Source: Daucus carota subsp. sativus (taxonomy: Eukaryota > Streptophyta > Magnoliopsida > Apiales > Apiaceae). Taken from it: 64,000 nt of DNA. Of this stretch, positions 48,052 through 59,579 are shown one piece after another. Location: positions 39,271,598 to 39,335,597 of the forward strand of contig NC_030385.2 of assembly GCF_001625215.2 (NCBI RefSeq). Direction: 5' to 3'. Both the position numbers and the translations under genes were made by a program. Within the stretch, counting starts at the first letter, position 1. Every line of letters begins with the position of its first letter. The notes beneath the pieces are model-generated. The model saw only the letters and a list, made by a program, of their open reading frames with translations, was not told the DNA's origin and made no database searches.

Positions 48052-49006
48052 TTAGCCTGCAAAAAACGCGATGTCCTCTTGTCCAAACAAGGAATGAAAT
48101 GGTTCACTTGTAGGAACGGTCATGTTAGTATCTTTCTCTTGATCAGTGATCCAAAGTGAGTCAGGACAGTAGTCCCAGATAGGAGAGGCCAAGGCTGAAA
48201 ACACCGGTGTGATGGCATCATCATCCGACGAAACAATATCATTCCATATCTCATCCATCGAATAGTCCCCCTTCTTAATCTCTTCCGCATCACTAACTAA
48301 ACCCTTGGCAGCCACTCCCCCGGTATCAAAGAAGTTCCTCTCATTAGTATCCTTGATTTTCATCGAATTCACTGTGCAAGACGACGAATATGAAGAATTA
48401 TACGACACTGAAGTCGACGGAGATGACAAGTTAGCCCTCTTCTTCTCCTGACCCTTTTTCCTCATATAAGTCCTCCAGTAATTCTTGATCTCATTGTCGG
48501 TTCTCCCAGGTAACTTCCTCGCGATTCTTGACCACCTGCACATGAACACACAATTATAATCACATAAATAAATAAACGATACCAAAAAAAAAAAAAAAAA
48601 AAATCCGCGCTACTACAAATCACGGTCACAGTAGTACAAATCACCGATTAATACATGTTCCAACCAACCTATTGCCCCATTTGTTATGAAGCTCAAGCAC
48701 AAGGCGTTCTTCGTGACACGACATTTTGCCATGTTTAAGACCGGGATGAAGGTAATTCACCCAACGTAACCTGCAACTCTTACCTGTTCTTTTCAGACCT
48801 AAAACAAATTAAGCCATGTCAATTATTGTTCTTGTTAAATTAGCGTACATGCCCAGACAAGCCTACCTATATTACTTGTCTCCCGCCACCTTCAAACCTG
48901 AAACTTTCGCTATGAAATCCCATCGTCGATCTCCGTATAAATTCACATACAAAACCAGATGCACATCTTCTTGTTCTGTCCACGGCCCCTTCCTCATCTC
49001 CTCCAT
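48052..49006 (-). CDS. MYB59: R2R3-MYB transcription factor, MYB48/MYB59 type
   Basis: Nuclear DNA-binding regulator. Exons 49006-48898, 48798-48669 and 48535-48052 join in frame to 240 residues. R2 runs about 8-57 ([47 protein letters not shown]) with its spaced tryptophans. R3 runs about 60-110 ([20 protein letters not shown] then [12 protein letters not shown]). The MYB48/59 subgroup shows the same RRWDF and MRKK-QEKKR segments and a C-terminal island LASP-W-----SLW (here [19 protein letters not shown]), plus [10 protein letters not shown]. In Arabidopsis this subgroup is known for alternative splicing of the introns inside the MYB repeats, root growth control and potassium/nitrate responses. 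Immediate proximity to a PTPLA-type dehydratase and a SOSEKI gene matches the neighbourhood I recall around At5g59780, which is why I favour MYB59. Confidence 0.9.
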
Positions 49007-51163
49007 TTTTGATTAATTATCACTTTAACAAGCTGCACTGTATGGAAACTTGTATGTTCATTGATGTTATTTATATTGCGAGAAAAGGATCGTAATAGTT
49101 ATTTTGCTGTTTTAAACGAATCGTGATCGTACATGTGGTGCGCGCATGCTCACTTGGTGATTGGATGCTTGGTAAATTAATGTGGAAATGATGTAAGCCA
49201 TTATATTGAAAGATTAATTTAGTGTCGATAAGTGGTTGATATGACGATCATCCTTTCATATCTTGCTCTCCATGTAAGCTTAGATATATGCCACTAACTA
49301 CACCAACGATGTATAATATGCACGCCCATATACATTTTGGTAGTGCCAAATTATACTGTACATATATTCGACTTTTTGTTATCGAGAGAAGAGGATATTA
49401 TTTACGGAAATGTGAGTATTATGTTTTTTCCGCTGATATGGGACTCTAAAAGACAGAGGCTTTGGAACTCTTGTGGTGGAGGGAAAAGTGGATACCTAAA
49501 GAAGAAAGAAGCCTGAAGAAGAAAGATTTAGCACTTTGGTTAGTTTAATCAAAAAAGTTAAGAAGAAGATGCTACATTTTGTTACCCTTATGTCCAATTG
49601 GATAAAATATGCCGGAGTGGTGTTGATCGATTTGAGAAAGGGCCACGGGATACAAAAAGAAAAAGAACAAGTGGACAAAAGTTTAATACGACTAGTAGTA
49701 ATGTAGTATAAAGTAGAAGAAACTGTTTTTAATTTGCTTTAAGTGGCATTTGCCCTGTTAAATAAAGTGAAAACAAGGGATTATGAATGTGGATGAAATT
49801 GTCGTTTTTATATGGTTTCTTATTTGGTAGTATTAACAATCTAAATTTATTTTAAACATAAATATTTAAAGTAACATTAGTTTCTTATCATGACCGACAA
49901 AAAAAATATTGTCCAACCATTTTATTCTAAAATTTTGATATATACAGAATGATTAGTGTCATCCGACGTAATTAATTATTTTTTCACTGAATGTATGTTA
50001 TCATCATTCGACTATTATGGATCGGATTTTCAATTTTTTTTTTGAAAACAGTCGATCTGCTTGCATTTTATCCTCTTCGAACTTAGTTTCGGCAAGGGAA
50101 TATACTGAATATAAGTTCTCTTACTTTACTTTCCTCTTTTATGCGAAAAAATTCAGCTAATGTTGTTTTGTTGCAAAGTATGTTCAGCTATTATGAGCAA
50201 ACAAGGTTTAAAAGCTTGGCGACCGTTGATAGTCTGAGGTTCGTACGTAGTGAGTTTTTGTGCTGTGGAATGCCTGATAGTGGCTTGCTTTGTTTATTCT
50301 TTCATGCGTTGGACATTCGAAAAAGCATATCCGCTACTCATTGCAAAATTTTGATTATACATTCATACATGCAATATTAAATTACATACAGATCAAACAT
50401 TAAAGAGCCTTGCAGTGATTTTATGCTTTTTGTATTTTTCTTCTTTGAAGTTTCAATCCTCATGTCCCCAGGCCCCAGCTGTTGTTCACACCTTCCTCTG
50501 GTGTACTCCTATTTTTAAAATCGAGCCACAAAAAATTTAGTCAAATTATATGTGTCAAAATTTAATTGATTTCCGTCTCGAATTTATTTAAATGATGCGT
50601 TACATTGTGGAGAACATGCAAGTCGACATCAGAGTGTGAAAAAAGAACAAGGTAATGAGTGATAAAGATATGATAAGTTGCTTAGTGTATGACACTAGAG
50701 ATATGATGATAAGATATAGAAATAGTAGGTGCCATTTCTGTTTCTTTGTTTACTTGGTGGATGGCTGGAAGTTAACAGCGAGAGGACCAATTGTCTATGT
50801 ACCATTTGTATGTCGATGCACTATTGTATACAGTGGGTAGGATTTGCATTCGACCAACTTGTCTCGTCTCCTGTGGCTCTATGCTCTCTTCTTGTTTTGC
50901 TTTATGTTGTTTAAGGCCAATGGTTTTATACTGAATCCCGTATAAACTAATCCCGGTTTAACTTATATGATCACTTCACATTCAATACAAATATCTCTAG
51001 TTAACAGTATACACCACCTATCGAAACATACACCATTTAGGACCATCAGAATATTCATCTACGTCTATCGTCTTGACTAATCTTGCTTGTAGCTTGTCAA
51101 ATAGGAGAACATGTTTACCAAGTAGAGTAATCTATAACACATTAACAACCAATCTCACACAAG
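49007..51163. other. MYB promoter and MED7 3' flank
   Basis: No gene recognised. The plus-strand frames at 50141-50380 and 50655-50914 lack domain likeness and splice support. The left part should contain the MYB promoter; no TATA box was assigned with confidence. Confidence 0.4.
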
Positions 51164-53720
51164 TTACTGTCCATCCAATTTTGCTAGTGCCTCCTTAAGA
51201 ATTCTTTGTGCCTCTTCCCTCCTCCTACATGGCACAGGAAGAGAGCCCATAAAATTTCAAAAGAATGATACAGTTGTAAATAAATATCAAATATACCATT
51301 TCCACAAAGTTGAGTTGGGAAGCAACCAACCTCTTGATGTCCTCTACGGCTTGTTTACGACGTTGTATCTGAAGTTCAAGCATGTGAATCAACGTTGCTC
51401 TGGCCTGACATTGAAAGGGATAGATTTGGTAAATGGTCAATGTACCACAGGAAGTGTTATGTAACACGAAAAACTTTAAATATAAAAATTGGTAAAAGAT
51501 AGCCCACCTGGTGAGGACGCAGAGAATTGAGAAGGTGATGCATGTTCTTGAATATAAGAGATATGTCCTCTACTTTCCTGGCATACTGTGACGGGCGCTC
51601 AACAAGAATGTCAGCAAGCTCTAAGATATGCAGCTGCAGTTCTCTGTTAAGCGACTTCAGTTCCTTTTTGAAATCTAAAATGAGTGTACAGTGTTGGACA
51701 TCAGCGTGACCGACTATATATAGCTTATTAGCAGATGACTTCATGAAAAATAGCACCACAAGATAGGCCCAAATAAAAATAAAAAACTTCAATTGGTATT
51801 AACTTTGCAATGTATGCAAAATATTGAGTTTATACTCAGTTATACTAAACTACTAATGCCAACACCTGGCATGCTGAAAGATAAAATCAGTATATGTTAT
51901 AAAGGAATATCAGAAACTCCTTTCTTACTTGTCTACTTCTAAGCTTGTCCATTAGCTTTGGAGGTAGGGAAAAGAGGATTAAATGTTCTTCAACTACTGT
52001 TAGATAATACGGAGAGAGCAGAAACCATACTGTTAATCTCCAAGGAAAAAATACATATACAGTATACATATTTGGGTGAAGGGAGAGTTTTGCTAACATA
52101 TTAGGTTGAAAGGAATGTTATAGTTAATTTATCTTTACAGAACTAGTATAGGAAGAAGCTGATTTTAAAAAGGGATTTACTTTCCAGAGACAAATGAACA
52201 TGGATATAAACTTGCAGGAGGAGCTTCTAAGCTTAATCATTCAAGGGTAATGAGATATGCTGCAGATACCAGCACAAACTTAGAAATAGAACCTGTTTGT
52301 CAGGGGATGAGGGGATTAACCGCTACATTTATAAAATGGTACAAATAATTCTACTCAAAATTTTTTTTTACGTCAGATGAAGAATAATTATCGACGTATA
52401 TAGATTAAATCTTATAATAGGACAATGTAGATACACAACTCCACTCAATCAACTCCCAGGGTACATAATGTTATACTTCCTACAGAATGTAAAATTGATG
52501 ATCTGAACAATTAATATAGGTCATGGAAATAGTACGAAATTGTATTGGGAAGTTACTACTTAATAAAGCTCGTGATGGAGAAGATGTAGAATCTTAGTGT
52601 CAATTTCTTGAAAACTAGATGTTTTAAAGGTGCTATGGACTTATTGGTGTTTTTGGTGATGCAGCAGCAAAAGCACATACTTCACATACTATGGATATTC
52701 TTCAAAATAAATTTTAGAGACTACTGAGAAAATAATTGAGTGTGGGGATCAGGGGATGGGGATGGGGAGAATAAGCTACAAGGTTGGAGGCTTTGTGGAG
52801 CTGAACCAACCCTGGTGATGTACTTTGGAATAATTTGACCTAGTAGAAGGTCCAACTTATGATTTTCAGGACATGTTATCTAGCAAGACATGTGTTAGGT
52901 CTAGTTGGATAAATTAGTTTAACCAAGAGGTGAACACTTTGTAACTAACATGTGGTTGTATAAATTACAAGATCTTAATGTGGAAGAAAATTAGTTTAAC
53001 TAAGAGATGAACACTTTAATAAAATTTATATTTTGTTGCAAAAAAATTTATACAATGTCTCTTTGAAGAACAGTAAGTTAACACCACATTCTAGTAATAG
53101 AGTGGAATGGGGGGGTTTACATTGTAAACTTTAACTAATCATTTGTCATATTAATATGACCTTCTAATACCAAAATTACTTCTAATAATAGTAAACAAGA
53201 AAATAGTTGAAGACTCAAATGGGTAGGTTACTATTTTCACCTTTTTAATATAGCAATCTAAAGGCACCTACTAATGACCTAGAAAGCACTACCGACACTA
53301 AATGTTAAAATGCTAATATTCAGATCAAACAAGATACTAATTAAAGAAGTGAAACAGGTACACAGCAGACATACCGACATTTGGTCCTTTAGGATACAAC
53401 TGACGAACACCCTGCTCTTCCAAACTTGGTAATGCATCATCAGTCTATTCAAGTTGATCATTAGTTAGACAGAGATTTTTCGGTGACAGAACTCCATTTT
53501 TGCTATAAATATTTGCGTATACGACTACCATTGGAAATTGACTGAAGTCTCAAAAAAAAATGAAAACCCTTACAGTGTAATTGGCACCAAAAAGAACATA
53601 CGTTCCTTGGATCGGAGGCGGAGGCTCTGGAGCAGATTGGGGGTCTTGAATATAATCCTTGTACAGCCTGTAAAATGGTGGGGGAGGTGGAAACGTGGAG
53701 GTGGCCATAACAGAAAGCTT
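51164..53720 (-). CDS. MED7: Mediator complex subunit 7
   Basis: Core middle-module subunit of Mediator, linking transcription factors to RNA polymerase II. Coding exons on minus, 53708-53574, 53444-53375, 51674-51508, 51404-51331 and 51224-51164, give 168 residues, the expected plant MED7 length. It starts MATSTFPPPPPFYRLYKDYI, with the proline-rich PPPPPFY element that contacts the MED31 side. It continues LYPKGPNVDFKKELKSLNRE, a helical region ending RPHQARATLIHMLELQIQRR, and closes with ILKEALAKLDGQ. The exon bearing the ATG begins at 53720 with an acceptor ('tgtttcag'), so a 5' UTR intron precedes it. The first non-coding exon lies farther upstream; candidates are near 55210-55400 and 57924-58060. 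The 1.7-kb intron between coding exons 2 and 3 is unremarkable. Confidence 0.93.
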
Positions 53721-55233
53721 CTGAAACAGTGGATACCTAGTTTTAATATATAATAATAGTGATAAGAAAATCAATACCTTTGTACGATGCGATCTGACAC
53801 TTAAACTCATACATATTAGCTCGCAAGAAATTCAGAAGCCGCTATGTTCAATTCAGTAGTATGAATTAATCCAGAGAAAGAAAAACAAACTAGGAATAAT
53901 AACTTATACCATTCGCCTAAAAAAATCCTAATGGAAGACCATACACATGCACATGTGGCATGGAGTTCAAAAATAGGAAGTTTGTTTGGTTTAAACAGAA
54001 CTTGAAAAGCATAGAAATTCTCGGATTTGGATGGGAATAATTCCCCATTTTTTGTCATAAAATTGAATTTAACTTTTTACTCAACCCTAGGAAAATTGTT
54101 CCTGCTGATAATGGTAGCTAGAGTAACATTTCTTTCCAAATATACATGGCTTCAACAGTAACCGACCTCTAAAACATGTGATTCCACAAAAAATATATGC
54201 AAGTCGAGAAACAAATCCATATAATATTACTGATATATGCAATTAAGTAGATAAAGATGTGAAGTGTGAAAAGACACACGCGATCCCCAATTAGGGAACA
54301 GATACAAACATAATCACAACGAAAACTATGGAAAGAAGATTTTATCAAAAAAAACTGAAAAATTAAAATGAAAGCAGATTAATTTAAGAAGAGAAACCAT
54401 AAAGAGTAGATTAAACATCTGGTGCCAATCATGCTCTTGTTAGTATCAACTTTATAACAAATTGACATATTTATAGTGAGGAAAAATACTCCAAGGTCTA
54501 CTTTGTACAAATTTATTCTACCAGTATCTCATAATTTATAGAAGCCTCTTGAATACACCAAGAAGACCTAAATGGTGGGAGGTGCCTTCAAGGTTTAATT
54601 AGAGCAAAGGCAAGTCTTAATATTACTATTTTATACACTGATTATATTGATATATATATGACACTATATATTGACAATATATACGACCCAGATTACTAAT
54701 GCGACTCTCATCCAATTCTCATAAAGATTACTAATGGGGACATTTTAGTTTTAATTTTTCTGAGAAGAAATGAAAAACACATTACTTCTAATAAAAAGAT
54801 TACGAAAATACACACAATCTGATAACACACAATAAAGCGCTGGGAACGAGCTTCCAACTTACTATTGTGATATGATTACTGAAAACTAGAGCAGAACTAA
54901 GGCAAAGGCCGTCACCAGGCTCCAAATCCCTGGCATTATTTTGCACAAAAAGAGAATTAATATATATATTCTAACACTGAAACAATATAAATCAGATGAA
55001 AAAGATAACAAATTCGAATGCAAGTTGACCCAGATGCATTTAAAAACATTGAAGTATATAACTTGGACATTTTATCGAGCACCTTGTTAACAAATAATAA
55101 GACCCGTAAATTGGCATAAATGGTGAGCAAACATACACACTTATATGCATATATTACATATAGATATGGTGAGAGCTCTGTGCAAAAAATTGTATTCAAA
55201 AGAGACGTAATTACCTGAGTACTGAGCTATATG

Positions 55234-55345
55234 ACAGAGAGAGATTGGGAGAGAGGAGGGGGAGAGTCAAAGAGAGAGAGAGATGACAAAGTGAGATTGG
55301 GAAAGGGAGGGAGGGTGAGAGTAAGAGAGAGAATTGAGATCAGCA
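55234..55345. repeat. GA/CT-rich tract
   Basis: Long runs of GAGAGA on plus. On the minus strand this is a pyrimidine-rich stretch of the kind common around plant transcription starts and leaders, consistent with a MED7 first exon here. Confidence 0.6.
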
Positions 55346-55581
55346 GAGAGGAAGAAAAAAATAATCGACAGATATGTTAGGTTAGCTGGAGAATGAATTT
55401 TGGTAACCCAGAGTACAGGTGAGGTTTGTATTAACCGGCTCCAGGTATACAGGTTCCCATTCCTGTCTCTTAAAAATTTAAACCAAACAGTAAGTTATGG
55501 AATGGGCTTCCCATTCCTGTTACCAGCCCCATTAGCCCCAACCAAACACCTTTTAAAAATGCGTCCGATTCTAAATTAAAA

Positions 55582-55611
55582 TTAGCATAGAAGCCCGTGC
55601 GAAGCACGGGC
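55582..55611 (-). mobile_element. Helitron-like 3' terminus
   Basis: On the minus strand, GCCCGTGC-TTC-GCACGGGC forms a perfect 8-bp hairpin. It is followed after seven bases by CTAA and then T, the arrangement at Helitron 3' ends (hairpin, short spacer, CTRR, inserted before T). The matching TC-starting 5' end was not identified, so element length is unknown. Confidence 0.5.
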
Positions 55612-58234
55612 ATTGTTGTTAAGCCTAATTTTTGATTGTTTATAAGACGTTGATGCTGATGTTCCTAAACCCCTTCTTGATGGAATATAAATTAAACCAG
55701 TTGAGTTGCTAAGAAAGTGCTAGGGTGTGCTGCCGCATAAAATCAGAGCATAAAGCTGTTACCTCTAATACCTCTCCCACGTTATAACTAAAAAATTGCC
55801 AAGAAACAGCTTTTAGAAGACCTTAATTTTCTTTTCATCACTGTCTCTATTAGTGTGTTAATATTTCTGAGAAAACTACATAGTTTATTATTACAAAGTA
55901 GGTTAGGAACACCTAATAGCTTTTCAAAAGAAGGTAGGAGAATATGCTCAAAGATTTAGCCAACAAAAATATATTGAGGGCTATGATCTCAGACAATTGT
56001 TACATATTAAAAAAAAATCAAGAGCCTTTTCATATTGAAATCAATTCTCTGAGCAGATTAACGTCTCTTAAAACCATTATCTTCTACGACCAAATGAGTT
56101 TGACAAGTGGCACTGTAAGAAGATTTAGTTGAGTCCTCCCATTTTAATCGGATGCAAATTATTATATTAAACTGTATTCTAACTTCTGACAGAATAACAT
56201 GGTATTACGTGTGAGTGGATGATCATAATCATGCGTGACTCATATGACTACAAGCACATACCATCTGATAGAATATAATAACGATGCGAACTGTTCATGC
56301 TTCGTTTATAGGATGGAAAGTTTAAGGGCACATCAAACGAACAACAAAATATACCTAAAATCAAATTACTATTACGCTAGTCTATATACCCAACTGAATC
56401 ATAAATGGAAGACTAAATACAGCCTATGACGCACCAAGCGAATAGAACAGATATACCTTCAGAGAGCACACCGCCCAACAGAGTAAGACCAGCTGGGCAT
56501 GCTCAAGATCCAGCTGGGCAATGTGTTTTCTCTGGTAGAGAACAACCCACATGGAATTTTACTACTAGCTAACTGTGTTAATATTTTGTTGGCAACTCCC
56601 TAAAGCAATTGAAGGAACAGTTTAACTCATAGCTGTTACAAGATTAATTACTTTGCTTTAAGCTATTATTTTCATGATTTATCCGATTAGCTGCAATTGA
56701 CTAATCTGAATATCTGTATGCTAGAAATCCCAAACCTGCTCAGCCTTACACTTCCAGCAGTATTGTGTTTTAATTTTCAATTTTGCTCCTAAAATAAAAG
56801 CTCTCCTGGAGAAGAAAAGCATTATCTAAAGTAGTAGTAAATTCCATAATTTGTATAATCCTTGATACCGCAATTAGGCTCCTTCGGTGATTTTGCTAAT
56901 TTAGTCACACAAAAAAACCCATTGCATAATATAAGCATAAAACTCATTTTAGCAAGCATCCCGGTTAAGTGCTCAAATATTACATTTTTGCAGCTAGTTT
57001 AATGCAATTGGATACATAATTAAGATATTAAAAGTAGTAAGTCAATTTTCATGGTTTATAATATCCCTGGTCCGAGCAGAACTTCATTCCTTATTTTGTT
57101 CCTAGTTACACTTTCACAGCCTAATGGGCTCTACCGGAGTTCTGCACTCTTTACAGTTCTAATTTCTAATAGTTTTGTCCCAGTCAGCTTGATCAAGATA
57201 GACTTTTAGATGCATAGAAATTATAAGAGCCAAATATTAAAAATACGCAGAGGACGTATTTAATGTCTGAATCCTTGTGGCTCTGCTACTTAAGGAATAA
57301 ATATCCAACCCCTGCTAGCCATGCATATCTCTTAATGTTAGCAGCGGTTGAGATCCTAATATACATGCATTAATTGTTTAACATGTTATCATAGTCCAAA
57401 AAATTATCATTGCATGCTCAGCTCAGCTAGATCCTTAGCTATCGTATTTCACATCACTAATCTTTTTCCTTTTAAATGTACAAGAGAGCAACAAAACATT
57501 TGAGCAGAAAAAAACTGCCCGTGTACAAGCTATACAACATCTGACTCAGCTCAATTGCACAACCCAACTCCTCAATAGGCTAAATAATATATACTTACTC
57601 TCTCTCTGAAAAGAAATATTATCGTTATGCAAAACTCCCACGATATATCTCATGGAAGTTAAGATAGCATCACGAGCAACAAGGAAGCTATTATAGCTAG
57701 TATCCAGAATCACAAAAAATTAATCCGAATAAACGCAGTAACAGAATCAAACGTTAGGTAAAACTTAAACTCTTTCTCCGAACTCAAGTAAGCATGCAAC
57801 ACACCGAGTTACCAATCCACAATGTCGAACATTGAGCACCCATATCCACTAAAACTCGAAAACAGAATAAAATTGTCCAAATATATAAAAACTTTAAATT
57901 AAGAAAAGGATAAAAAGAGAGACCTAGATCGCCGCTGGCCTTAGCAGAGCTACAATCAGAGAGAGTAGTCGCGACATCATGAAATTTCGCCTTTCCCAGA
58001 ACGGGTGGTCGTGGATCAATTTGACGGTGTTTCTTATATCTTTACCACTCTACTACCTTCGGGATCCTTCCACTACTCCGGAGTATTCTTTCGCTGATGT
58101 GGGTGTGTAAAGACCCGATATATGAGACACCCCTTTTTCTTTCCGGACCGAGTACGCACGCTTCTTTCCCCTTATTGTTGTATATGGGCCTAGAGTTAAG
58201 TTTCACTTTTTGGGCTTTGGTTGTTTAAATAAAA

Positions 58235-59193
58235 CTAGTTGAAAAGCCGCGCGTTGCGGCGGTCTATAAAATTTATATTATTCAAAATTAATATTTGTTG
58301 AATAAAATAAATTTGCTTCGTGCTATAAAAATTATATTAATGATTCAAAATTAATATTTGTAGAATAAAATAAATTTCAAATTAATATCATCCATCGATA
58401 TCATGTCAAGACTATATTCTTTTCTCGTGTTTGGATTTATCGACTCCAACATAGCGGTATATGACTACCTTTACTTGCAACAACCTTTATTCTTTTAATA
58501 TTGTATAAACAGCCTTCTTTTATCGTTGTAGAAGAACGACACCACCGCGTTAGAAATCGAGCAAGAGAACTACACTAAAGAGAGGTAAGATTGTGGTATT
58601 GAGAGAGAGGAGGTTGTGTTTATACGATCCAAAACTCGACAATCTATAGGGGTATTTATAGGTGCAGAGAGAATTGTGTGCTACTCTTTCTCATAATTAA
58701 ATAATCTGAAGCAAAATAAGATTAAAACTTTCAAACTACTGTATTGATTCCGAAACTTACTTCTAATATACCCGAAACTAAAAAAGGTAGTTACAATTTT
58801 TGATATTTTTCATCCAAAAATTTCAGAAAATTAGAAAAATAGAATGGAGCGATGTGAGAGGCGTCACCTACACGCCCCTCGCTTGTAGGGGTATTTATAG
58901 GTGACTTGTGTGCTACTTTTTCCATAATTACATAATCTGAAACAAAATCATATTAAAACTTTTAAGTTACTATATTCCATAAATAATTTGTCTTTCCCAT
59001 AATTAAATAATCTGAAACAAAATCAGATTAAAACTTTCAAGCTACTATATTCCATAAATAATTTGAAACAAAATCAGATTCTGTAATATAATATTTTTCA
59101 TCTAAAAATTCCAAAAAATTAGAATAATAGAACGGAGCGATGTGAGAGGCGCCACCTACACGTCCCTCGCTTCTCCTTTATATAAGTTATTGA
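58235..59193 (-). mobile_element. Non-autonomous Helitron (minus orientation)
   Basis: A 959-base element. Read on minus it begins TCAATAACTTATATAAAGG at 59193 and ends with a GC-rich hairpin (core CCGCCGCAACGCGCGG), eight bases, then CTAG at 58235. The host bases A before TC and T after CTAG match Helitron insertion between A and T. It has no rep/helicase gene, so it is non-autonomous. Its outer ~80 bases at the 3' side, and the 5' ~200 bases with 'gaagcg..acgtgtaggtggcg', are close copies of the plus-oriented element at 59580-61226. Confidence 0.85.
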
Positions 59194-59579
59194 TGATTCC
59201 CTCCGGCCCCGAATGTAAGATTGATGTGCATAGAGGGTATCCGCGTAAGTGAAATCAATTGTACATTGCCACCTAAGTTTGAATTAAAAAAATTGGAAAG
59301 AAAAATCATTCAATAAATTTTTTTGGAAGAGTGAGAGAGACAAGTATTTAAAAACAATTTTTGTTATAAAAATGACATGCTGATTAGCCGGTAGCCGTGT
59401 AACAAATTACTCCATATGGTATTTTTATAAGTCACCTAGACTTTTATGTATCCTTTGACTACATACTTAAAATTATTTTTTATAAATGGATTAAAATCAT
59501 TTCCAAACCATATATTAATAAATGTGGTTATGATTTTAGTCGGAATTATGGGTAAACTAGTTTAATAAATAAGAACAAA
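59194..59579. other. 386-base segment between two Helitrons
   Basis: AT-rich sequence with no recognisable gene or repeat. It separates the 5' ends of the two opposed Helitrons. Confidence 0.5.

Larger units (their letters stand above)
53721..58234. other. Probable MED7 5' UTR intron and promoter; otherwise gene-free
   Basis: Two candidate MED7 leader exons are seen on minus. One is CT-rich and ends at a donor near 55214 (ACTCAG|GTAATT). The other ends near 57923 (CTAG|GTCTCT) in a more GC-rich region at 57920-58150. Neither can be proved here. A hairpin with an 8-bp perfect stem lies at 55593-55611. No protein-coding gene is recognised. Confidence 0.4.
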
